Shown: positions 7,801 to 13,457 of the stretch, piece by piece
How the letters are laid out: each line of letters opens with the position of its first letter
How positions within the stretch are numbered: position 1 is the first letter of the stretch
IMG/VR virus record: IMGVR_UViG_3300021197_000984
Coordinates: 1-27,515 of that record
Source of the DNA: a virus
Strand: one strand, 5' to 3'
DNA: 27,515 nt
Program-made: the position numbers and the translations under genes
Notes under the pieces: generated by a model
The model's input: only the letters and a program-made list of their open reading frames with translations
Databases searched by the model: none
What the model was told of the DNA's origin: nothing

Positions 7801-8655
7801 ATAGATATTGTAATAAAACCAATAAAAGTTTCTCACTAAAAGATCGGCGGTTCGTCCAGATGACAACCCAACTGTCTGCACAGTGGACCCAAAAAAGAAT
7901 TCCGTCATTGTTAGAGTGTCATTCCTTATGGTGTCACCAAAACGCGCTTCTGCGACCGGACCCATGTTAAGATCAGCACGATTTAGTATAGTCTCCATCT
8001 TACGTATAAGTCCCTGTCTAATCGTGCTTGGCTCTGGAACATTGTTCTGGGCAGCCGGTATTGCGAGCCTGAGCTTTTCGCCCACGTCCACCGGCGAAGT
8101 GCCCGGACGGGGAGGCAGCCCTTCGTTCTCAAGGGTAATATTTGTGCGCTCTTCTTGGCTGAAGCCATTCCACCAAATGTGACAGTTTAGCGCCTTATTT
8201 CTTAATTCTTCTGGGCTAACTTCATCTATTCGTGCCAATGCGACTTGAAGCCCTGTGAGGGCAGTCCCAACAGTGGGCACAATGGGCAGCGCGACACGGC
8301 GGGAGCTGGGTGAGGTGGTGGGCATGTTTCTAGATCCCAATCTCTCCGAGTCCCGTGCTGAAATGTTTGGGTTTAAGATCTCCTCTGCATACGCTCGCCG
8401 GTTAGCATCTAGGACAGTAAACAAATCATTTTGGTATTCTTGAATGGATTCTAAGGTAAACTGAGGTCCGAATTCGCTAGCTATTCGGTCTTCTTGGTTG
8501 TCCAGAAACTGTCGGCGCAATTCGTTTCGTTGCTGAGCCGCTGTGTCTATACGCACATACTGGCCAAGGCGGATTTCTTCGTCCTCTTCGCCATAGCGAG
8601 CTTGAGCCTCTAGGGTGCCGGCGTGGTAGTTATTTGTGTTGGATGCGTTGGTCAT
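4861..8655 (-). CDS. Large baseplate/tail-associated virion protein, 1264 aa
   Basis: The longest protein in the window is predicted to be structural from size, lack of enzymatic motifs and position after the LysM baseplate gene. Residues roughly 1-230 are helical and charged. A middle part contains WKLEGQNPFTARRDIYAELK around residue 530, followed by an aromatic, strand-rich region. Roughly residues 1125-1200 hold YDIKVNMIGNTAFYPGMKMY and, later, YRVESYIESGKFETKL, which looks like a beta-barrel domain of hub or baseplate proteins (inference from pattern). The last 50 residues are acidic and low in complexity. There is no visible peptidase or lysozyme motif. The start follows the gp53-like stop by one base (TAAGATG), and the 406-aa gene begins directly at its stop. 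A baseplate hub or wedge component is the likeliest role. Confidence 0.6.
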   Translation of the reverse strand: MTNASNTNNYHAGTLEAQARYGEEDEEIRLGQYVRIDTAAQQRNELRRQFLDNQEDRIASEFGPQFTLESIQEYQNDLFTVLDANRRAYAEEILNPNISARDSERLGSRNMPTTSPSSRRVALPIVPTVGTALTGLQVALARIDEVSPEELRNKALNCHIWWNGFSQEERTNITLENEGLPPRPGTSPVDVGEKLRLAIPAAQNNVPEPSTIRQGLIRKMETILNRADLNMGPVAEARFGDTIRNDTLTMTEFFFGSTVQTVGLSSGRTADLLVRNFYWFYYNIYQNRRYAQPINLDAPAQVGPYPRQTGETFDIFGGPGLNLEDFLALYAMIKGRELALKLDNELIEQSIRSDNPGIVESDGVERAAYNNQAVAYAEDRLLQLATGDDDSDITPEQLAQLKRLAEQAFLIDYLPEFAKLNQDERTPLYAEKNSGRRYFTMVHGHTDTIVNKLLYNGSVQDLEKLLPAEVSALVPQIRLYKVFYDIQENGQRGETYEQEVPFEAHVDPRTIDAGTEGIRNMTTPGIQRGRGAGITSFDWKLEGQNPFTARRDIYAELKLYFQSMEDFIRRVPLMTIRGDSRPFSYIDLVNIGLVERTTALAWNPDYFKLKVECGWFPPGLEAFLGTDEEKAAKQSAVNASRMSMYLTAIDHNIEINEFGNVNLTIEYIAWQEGSYFDADSDVLADRNALTARLLRRKSLLDAASTCNEDYIAALKREYQLKIRDEKYNSWQRIMKELYQNDRIFYAPVNTTTLQSYINFGRTNFRGIQGLLRRSSDPLAINNLDLASRSGQADLEAHIGVSAPTAAQEEDTVLKRLAGLTYDDSSGETAVQFFYFGDLMEIALNNISETLDNAPPGTDVKGKLDKQMRFIMGPISFKKLESNADEPIPSTGQQIERLRAGQEALPQPTSYSSIVYNINIADIPISVNYFVEWFINQALSQEKSFYPFLAFVRDLASKLLHSVMSEQGQSFQNIARQNLQLRTLFFSGKAGRESDGMPRDLLEEYLNVLPTLPGEQCCGPSGEGTYTRIDLDEAFNQNRNRRGGAPLLIRPDRGDDSFHYMLMYAITTEAAQNLSGDQIEDEERGIYHLAIAQDRGILKRVDFTKANFEGLREARFETDLVGSATGLSILANVYDIKVNMIGNTAFYPGMKMYLDPAGLGGEIGSPTKRGDPAFKLGIGGYHTIYRVESYIESGKFETKLHAIFEGVGGPAALGFNSPNETVEVETDDSAGNGPSSVGEPDSDQCSEATRAIDLLFGRPRGTTEF

Positions 8656-8656
8656 C

Positions 8657-8998
8657 TTACTCCCTCTGCAGCAGCGCGAGCACTTCGTTTAGGGGCAGAG
8701 GGATGTAGACTATCTCGCCCGCTTTGAAGTGTGCTTCTGTGGGCTTTAGGTTGTACCAAGCAACGACCCACCATAGTTTAGGGTCATTATAATACTTTGC
8801 GGCGAGTTTGTAAAGGCGATCTCCAACTGTCCACACATGGCGTACCATCTCTAGGCGAGAGCGCTCCTGCTGAGTGGGCTGACGTAATCTTCCCGTTCTA
8901 TACTGGCGAACATAGTTTATGTCTCGCTCTTCCAAGACAGCCTCATAAAGCTTCTCTCGGTTAATAAAAGGTCTTGCGTTGTTATATCTGCTCGCCAT
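8657..8998 (-). CDS. 53: LysM baseplate protein, gp53-like
   Basis: This 113-aa protein has an N-terminal helical part (1-50) and one LysM fold at about 53-101. The LysM begins HVWTVGDRLYKLAAKYYND, then has WWVVAWYN, and ends in GEIVYIPLP, the typical LysM close. Small LysM proteins attach the tail tube or wedge in the baseplate of contractile tails (T4 gp53, P2 gpX). In virions this domain binds protein partners rather than acting as an enzyme. The gene starts within the stop of the 333-aa gene (TAATG) and ends one base before the 1264-aa gene. The order tape measure, adaptor, LysM protein supports the assignment. The gp53 name is by family resemblance; P2 gpX-type is the alternative. Confidence 0.75.
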   Translation of the reverse strand: MASRYNNARPFINREKLYEAVLEERDINYVRQYRTGRLRQPTQQERSRLEMVRHVWTVGDRLYKLAAKYYNDPKLWWVVAWYNLKPTEAHFKAGEIVYIPLPLNEVLALLQRE

Positions 8999-9999
8999 TA
9001 GAATCCACTCATCTCTTCTTCTTCGTCATAAATGTCTTCAGAGTACATGCTTGCCTGAGCAAAATAACTGTATGCTTCTCCTCTTAGTCCAGACATGGGC
9101 TGCCTTGCCAAGGGATTAAACTGCTGATTCGCTGCGGCGCCACCATTCAACTCATCTCCATCTGTGGGCGGAAGTTGGTCAGCTGTGCCGTTAGCAGGCT
9201 GCTGCGGGGCTACCTGCCCTGCAGGAGGTGCAGTAAGAGTAGCAACCTGATCGCCAGCAGGCGGGGCGCCGGGTGGAACTGGCTGCAGCCCTGTTCTACC
9301 GAAGGGGTATCTTTTATTCTCGTCGTCGTTGAAGCCAATCTCTTCACCCCAGCCGATCTGATGTTCGTGAAGGACGGTGATGTCAGACATATCTATTGTG
9401 ATTAGCTTAGGATACAATGCACCGCTGCCAGGGTCAAAGAATCCTGCGCCGTCTGCTCCGAAATCTGGACTTATCGTGAGACCACCTACTGCAACCAGCA
9501 ATCCGCCATCCGTGGCAGCATTGCGAATTAGATTAGCGAATTTAAGCCTCATGAGGGGCGGCTTGGATAGCGTGTTGGCTCGGTTGCCCTGTTCATACGC
9601 TGGATACATGAACTGAGCCAGGCGGTTACACTTTGTAAGGTTGTCTATAGCCTCCACCAAATCATAAGCAGGAATGACCCACTGTACCGAAAAAGACCTA
9701 TTGGTGTTTTGGAACGTCATAATTGGATCAAAACGACCAAAGACCTGCTCGGACTGATACCTGGATTGGAAATTCTCGGTGTAAGACGTCACAAATGCCT
9801 TAAATGTAACGTCTTTTCCGCTAGCAACTTGGCTAATGTATAGCTTTAGATCCTTCTGGTTCGCATACATATCAGAACCGTCAGAAGCCCTAGGGCGTGC
9901 TGATGGTCCTGTTCTCGTCTGTAGTTCTTGACCCTCTGCATTTGCAACGGCAGTCATTGCCGTAACGCCAGCTGTCAATCCTGGGAATGTTGTGGACAT
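8998..9999 (-). CDS. Baseplate/tube-adaptor protein, 333 aa
   Basis: Predicted to sit where the tail tube meets the baseplate. Residues roughly 50-160 form a strand-rich domain with FGRFDPIMTFQNTNRSFSV, then a helix-rich stretch ending in MYPAYE and PPLMRLKFANL. This layout (R-x-DP, then an R-containing strand, then LYPxY, then PP-L-KF) is common in tube-like adaptor proteins of contractile systems. Residues about 235-305 are a Pro/Ala/Gln-rich linker, and the last ten or so residues are acidic (DIYDEEEEMSGF). A SD-like GGAG precedes the ATG in the 26-base gap after the tape measure gene. The next gene, a LysM protein, overlaps its stop. T4 gp48/gp54 or P2 gpU-type function is possible, but I cannot choose. 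Confidence 0.55.
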   Translation of the reverse strand: MSTTFPGLTAGVTAMTAVANAEGQELQTRTGPSARPRASDGSDMYANQKDLKLYISQVASGKDVTFKAFVTSYTENFQSRYQSEQVFGRFDPIMTFQNTNRSFSVQWVIPAYDLVEAIDNLTKCNRLAQFMYPAYEQGNRANTLSKPPLMRLKFANLIRNAATDGGLLVAVGGLTISPDFGADGAGFFDPGSGALYPKLITIDMSDITVLHEHQIGWGEEIGFNDDENKRYPFGRTGLQPVPPGAPPAGDQVATLTAPPAGQVAPQQPANGTADQLPPTDGDELNGGAAANQQFNPLARQPMSGLRGEAYSYFAQASMYSEDIYDEEEEMSGF

Positions 10000-10025
10000 A
10001 CTATAACTATCTCCGTCTTAGAAAT

Positions 10026-11675
10026 TTAGGTGGTTCCTAGAACTCTTCGGTCAATGTGAGGTATAATAGCCTCACCAAGTTGGCGGTTGTCAAGCATTAC
10101 CTGAACAACAAGCTTTCTGTCGCCGCCGCCAGCACCACCACCAGCCATCGCTTGCATAATCGGTCCGCCAGGCTTGGCGGCAACAATATCGTCGGCACTG
10201 TTAATGGGTGTTACTTTGCCGTTAGAGATTACGCCATCATTTATGCCCTGTGTGACTGCAGCGCCAACACCCAATGCGGAAACTGCCAAAGAGGCGCCCC
10301 CTGTAGGGATTGCGGCGACGACTCCTCCAATTGCGAGCAAAGTACCTATGCCGCCTGGCACCATATCAATGAACTTAACAAACATATCAATTACAAAGCC
10401 AAATAAATCCGCTAATGGCTTGACTGCAACCGCCAACTGTAGGAATACAAACCTCAACTGAGTGAAGGAGTCCGTTGCCTTCATCGCCATTTCTTCCATT
10501 TGTTCAACGCTAATTCCAGTATCACCAATCATCTCGGCAACCTGACCCTGTTCGGTTCCGAAGAGCTTGGCTGCCGTCGCAAGGTCGCTAATGCCAGCAG
10601 CGTTGGCGACTGCGATTCTTTGGAATCGTGTCATACTCTCAAAGTCTTGTCCAGAAAGGGCAAGTCGTTCTCGCAGAATCTCAACTCGCTCTGCCTCGCT
10701 AGCCATGAGAAGTTCTGTACCACTGACCAAATCAGTTCCTAGGACGGCGTTCAGTCTACCTGCGACCTCAGCTGAGCCTCGGAAAGTATCTAGCTGGCTT
10801 CCGAAAGCGGCTGTCAGTTCCTCAATGGAGGTGCCGGTCTCGCGAGCTGTGATCTGAAGGTTCCTGAATACATCCACCGCTTCATCACCGAACTTGGCTA
10901 GTTGCGGAAGTGCCCTATTGAACTCCTGTATCATTTCTTGTGGTGGACGCCCAAGTGCCACGGCAAGACCCACCATTTCTCTTTGAGTTGTCATAGCCTC
11001 AGCTGTTGTCATACCGAAAGCCATTGTAAGCGTGTTAAGAGATTCGGCAGTGGTGCCGGCGTTTACACCGACTTTCCCCATGGTGGCAGCCTGCACCGTC
11101 AGGGTATCGCGAAGATCTTGAGAGACAAACGCAAACTGTGAGAATCCGGCTCGTAATGCGGTCGTGGTGTCCAACATCTCTTTCATACCAATTGCCAACT
11201 CAGTGTTGGTAAGCGCAAGGTTTGTGAACGCTTTGCCGGCATCACTAACATCGCCTGTAAGCGCCACATAGGATGCACGAAGTTTATCTGTCTCTATCGC
11301 AGCTGCGCCGGTGATCTTTACGATGTCTCTGAATACGTCTGCTACGTTTCGTCCACTTTGCGTGATATTCTTGAGCAGCCCATCAACTGCGCCCATGGCT
11401 GTAGAGTTTGCGTTGAGACCTGATACGACTTCGGAGAGGGCGCTAGCTAGGTCGCGGACACCTGTAGCCTGCTCCTTTTGAAGATTGTTTATCTGCTGTT
11501 GGACTCTGAGGCGCTGGTCTTCGTCCTCCGTCATCTTTTCAAGCACTTGTAGCTCGGCGACACGAAGTGCCCTTCTAGCCTCCATAGCCTCTCTTGACTT
11601 GTCTGCTGCATCAAGCAGCTTTACTTCTATTTCAAGAAGTTGTTCCGCCCTCTGTAGCTCTTCCAAGGTTGCCAT
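10026..11675 (-). CDS. 29: Tail tape measure protein (T4 gp29 role)
   Basis: This protein sets tail length and occupies the tube lumen. It starts with a long charged coiled coil (about 1-75: EELQRAEQLLEIEVKLLD and on). Then comes an Ala/Thr-rich helical body with tape-measure-like segments (LRASYVALTGDVSDAGKAF, MTTAEAMTTQREMVGLAV). A hydrophobic stretch follows at about 400-480, including IGTLLAIGGVVAAIPTGGAS, and the tail has a Gly-rich loop (MAGGGAGGGDRK) before a final beta segment. At 549 aa it is a little shorter than T4 gp29 (590 aa). At about 1.5 angstrom per residue this predicts a tail near 80 nm (inference). It lies directly after the gp26/gp51 chaperone pair and a terminator, the normal position for tape measure genes. 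The start has a clear SD (CAGGAG). Confidence 0.88.
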   Translation of the reverse strand: MATLEELQRAEQLLEIEVKLLDAADKSREAMEARRALRVAELQVLEKMTEDEDQRLRVQQQINNLQKEQATGVRDLASALSEVVSGLNANSTAMGAVDGLLKNITQSGRNVADVFRDIVKITGAAAIETDKLRASYVALTGDVSDAGKAFTNLALTNTELAIGMKEMLDTTTALRAGFSQFAFVSQDLRDTLTVQAATMGKVGVNAGTTAESLNTLTMAFGMTTAEAMTTQREMVGLAVALGRPPQEMIQEFNRALPQLAKFGDEAVDVFRNLQITARETGTSIEELTAAFGSQLDTFRGSAEVAGRLNAVLGTDLVSGTELLMASEAERVEILRERLALSGQDFESMTRFQRIAVANAAGISDLATAAKLFGTEQGQVAEMIGDTGISVEQMEEMAMKATDSFTQLRFVFLQLAVAVKPLADLFGFVIDMFVKFIDMVPGGIGTLLAIGGVVAAIPTGGASLAVSALGVGAAVTQGINDGVISNGKVTPINSADDIVAAKPGGPIMQAMAGGGAGGGDRKLVVQVMLDNRQLGEAIIPHIDRRVLGTT

Positions 11676-11710
11676 TTAAAGTAAACTCCTGTTAGATAAT
11701 TAGTTTTAGA

Positions 11711-11742
11711 ATAAAAATAAGCCGGAATCACTTCCGGCTTAT
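11711..11742 (-). terminator. Rho-independent terminator after gp51
   Basis: An 11-base perfect stem (AUAAGCCGGAA with UUCCGGCUUAU), 4-base loop GUGA, then UUUUAU on the minus strand. It lies three bases past the gp51 stop and before the tape measure SD, so it separates chaperone from tape measure expression. I see no strong promoter after it, so the tape measure may depend on read-through. Confidence 0.85.
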
Positions 11743-11744
11743 CG

Positions 11745-11954
11745 TTAGGAGAGTCTAGGGGGCATTCCCCCCTTTGGCTTGGAAGCTTTTTCCATAGCTT
11801 CGTTTTCTTTTTCTTTTTGCTTGATCAGCCGCTCAAGGAACCAATTCCTGAGACCAACCGGAAGATTATAGGCTTGCTGGAAATCCCATCTGCCGTGATA
11901 CATAAGCCCAAAGAACTGCTCATATATCTGCTCTATATAGTCATCGGTTAGGCC
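11745..11954 (-). CDS. 51: gp51-like tail assembly segment, expressed by frameshift from gp26
   Basis: This 69-residue segment begins GLTDDYIEQIYEQFFGLMYH and ends in a basic, Gly/Pro-rich tail. It resembles the small helical T4 gp51 baseplate-hub assembly factor and the T part of lambda G-T. It is open in the frame reached by +1 (or -2) slippage at a run of seven T in the last codons of gp26. Between the slip and its first internal Met there is no ATG, GTG or TTG start with an SD. Upstream in this frame the translation (to 12053) is only an out-of-frame shadow of gp26. It is therefore best read as the C-terminal part of a gp26-gp51 fusion of about 348 aa. In lambda, P2 and Mu the same arrangement gives two tail-assembly chaperones. 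A free gp51 from an atypical start is the alternative. Confidence 0.65.
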   Translation of the reverse strand, partial: GLTDDYIEQIYEQFFGLMYHGRWDFQQAYNLPVGLRNWFLERLIKQKEKENEAMEKASKPKGGMPPRLS

Positions 11955-12792
11955 AAAAAAAGTTTGCCGTAATCGGCACCTCCATGTCCTGCGTATGACC
12001 GCATGAGGAGCACTCGTAGTGCTGAGTAAGATCAAACGTGGGGTTAAGGGCACGATAAGCCTTACGCAAATGATAAGAATCAGCTGCGGGCATCATATCC
12101 ACGAACCTATAAATGATATCCCTGTTCTCGTCATCATTAAGCGAGACGATAAACTTTGAGATCTGGGAGGTAAGGGTCTTCTCCAGCAAGGAGTTTCTCT
12201 TATTCTTCTGGACAGCTGAAGTAATGGTGTTCTCATCAGCCCCTGTGAGGAGACGAATCTCAGCTGTAACCTTGGTAACGGGGAGCGTGACCAAGAAAGT
12301 TGTATTGTTTGTCTCGGTAATATCTAAGTTACCCCAATCATTGCCATGATTGACTGTCCCTTCACGAAGATTAAAGCCGTAATCAGCCTTTACAGAGCAC
12401 GCAGGGCACGCGACCTCTGTCTCATATACCTCTCCATAGGCGGTTGCGCGAGCAGCCACCAGGATGGCACTACGGTCGCCTGAGAGCAATTCACTAGGCT
12501 TGATAGTCTTGTCAACGAGAAGGTTCTGGAGCAGCTTCTCAAGGGCAACACCCTTACGGAGCAACGTCTGGCTAGTGAGGATATCCTCATCCTTAGCCGT
12601 CATGAAGCGGATCTCAACCGTGTCTTGTCCGTGCAGTGGATGATCCGCTGCATAGAAGCGACCTTGGCTGGGAAGTTCAACAAATTCTGTTGGGGACACA
12701 AAGTCCAGTACGGACTTAGTGGGAGCTGGCGTTGTCTTCGCCTTTGTTTTCTTAGGCGCGCTCGCCGTGCGCCCTTGAGTATTTCTCGGCAA
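11941..12792 (-). CDS. 26: T4 gp26-like baseplate/tail assembly protein
   Basis: This 283-aa protein matches the T4 gp26 baseplate family in layout: a basic N-terminus (1-27), then VLDFVSPTEFVELPSQGRFY, helical regions, and two Cys pairs. The pairs are Cys129/Cys132 (ACPAC) and Cys261/Cys264 (ECSSCGH), which should bind one zinc ion. It ends in the short conserved-looking ITANFFWPNR. The start is TTG at 12792: an in-frame TGA lies just upstream, a strong SD (GAGGTGA) stands at the right distance, and no in-frame ATG occurs before residue 64. Seven T run through FF-W five codons before the stop, where part of the ribosomes probably shift to gp51. Position between tube and tape measure is that of lambda gpG and P2 gpE, so a tape-measure chaperone role is inferred. 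A near-consensus promoter lies directly upstream. Confidence 0.82.
   Translation of the reverse strand: MPRNTQGRTASAPKKTKAKTTPAPTKSVLDFVSPTEFVELPSQGRFYAADHPLHGQDTVEIRFMTAKDEDILTSQTLLRKGVALEKLLQNLLVDKTIKPSELLSGDRSAILVAARATAYGEVYETEVACPACSVKADYGFNLREGTVNHGNDWGNLDITETNNTTFLVTLPVTKVTAEIRLLTGADENTITSAVQKNKRNSLLEKTLTSQISKFIVSLNDDENRDIIYRFVDMMPAADSYHLRKAYRALNPTFDLTQHYECSSCGHTQDMEVPITANFFWPNR
11954..11967 (-). promoter_or_regulatory. Probable programmed ribosomal frameshift site (gp26 to gp51)
   Basis: The minus-strand sequence reads GCA AAC TTT TTT TGG in the gp26 frame, with seven T at 11955-11961. The gp51 frame continues GGC CTA ACC after the T run. A +1 shift (skip one T) or a -2 slip of the Phe tRNA on the T run both lead into it; a -1 slip does not. 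The gp26 stop TGA lies at 11941-11943, 13 bases past the run. Confidence 0.6.
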
Positions 12793-12814
12793 TTTTCACC
12801 TCTTGTATGCGAGT

Positions 12815-12843
12815 ATTATACCTTATTGGTTCTTATATGTTAA
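12815..12843 (-). promoter_or_regulatory. Near-consensus sigma-70-type promoter for gp26
   Basis: TTAACA (12838-12843), 17-base spacer, TATAAT (12815-12820) on the minus strand, 11 of 12 bases. The -35 overlaps the gp19 stop codon. The predicted start is close to the gp26 SD, giving a short leader of roughly 15 bases. Confidence 0.65.
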
Positions 12844-13409
12844 CTAGTAAATAGACGACGCTCAACTAGCTCACCGGGATCACGACCGGGGATCTCAGGA
12901 ATCTCATAGGCAGCCCAGTCATAGCGGAACTTGACTGTGATATCTGAAAGATCTTCGCTTCCATAGCTATATTCGTTGAACTGAACATCGGTGATGAACG
13001 GGTTGTTGAGTGTCCACTGCTCTAGGATATTTCCGTCCTCATCAATACCTCTGATGATGACGCTGCCTAGTTGGGCTGTAGCGTTGCCCTTGCCAATTGT
13101 GGTTGTGGCATCAGGCTCGTTCAAGTTGCCGGGGACGTTGTACCCAGCGCGACGAAGGATGGACAAAAGGTTGCCTGTAGCGTCTGGGTTAACAGGGTCT
13201 ACAAGAGCAACAGTAACCTCGCTCCAATTCACTTTCCCGGGGTAGTAGAAAGTGTGGTTCAAGAAGGCATGCTGGGTTGCCCCGATTGTCACACCTGGCT
13301 TGGTGGCACTCTTGGCATACCATGTGGCGCCCTGCTCCATGCCGGCGAGGGTGACCAAAAATCTAAACTGCCTCTTAGGCTCAACTTTTCCAGAACTCCA
13401 GAATGGCAT
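12840..13409 (-). CDS. 19: Tail tube protein gp19
   Basis: This is the subunit of the inner tail tube, stacked as hexamers inside the sheath. The 189-aa sequence begins MPFWSSGKVEPKRQFRFLVT and continues through YAKSATKPGV and FYYPGKVNWSEVTVALVDP, a pattern shared by gp19-type tubes of T4-like phages and by Hcp-like tubes (tube beta-barrel with a K-P-G and P-G-x-x-W-x-x-V strand). The late part (ITDVQFNEYSYGSEDLSDI) fits the outer strands. Length is similar to T4 gp19 (163 aa) with a slightly longer C-terminus. It directly follows the sheath gene with a 48-base gap and has a strong SD (AAGGAG). Confidence 0.9.
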   Translation of the reverse strand: MPFWSSGKVEPKRQFRFLVTLAGMEQGATWYAKSATKPGVTIGATQHAFLNHTFYYPGKVNWSEVTVALVDPVNPDATGNLLSILRRAGYNVPGNLNEPDATTTIGKGNATAQLGSVIIRGIDEDGNILEQWTLNNPFITDVQFNEYSYGSEDLSDITVKFRYDWAAYEIPEIPGRDPGELVERRLFTS

Positions 13410-13457
13410 CTTTTATTTTCTCCTTACAATTTAAATAGTGTTAACTATTATTTTTCC

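Noticed and set aside
11955-11961. Simple sequencing error in the seven-T run as the reason for the gp26/gp51 frame break
   Set aside because: Not excluded, but the gp26 frame ends in a plausible FFWPNR followed by a stop within five codons, and frameshifting at this gene position is the rule in other phages; kept as the main alternative in the finding.
11955-12053. ATG-initiated version of gp51 starting at 12053
   Set aside because: The first 30 residues are an out-of-frame reading of gp26 with Arg/Ser/Thr-rich shadow sequence and no SD.
13416-13444. TTAACA upstream of gp19 as a promoter
   Set aside because: No -10-like hexamer at 16-18 bases; the site is part of a small AATAGT/ACTATT inverted repeat.
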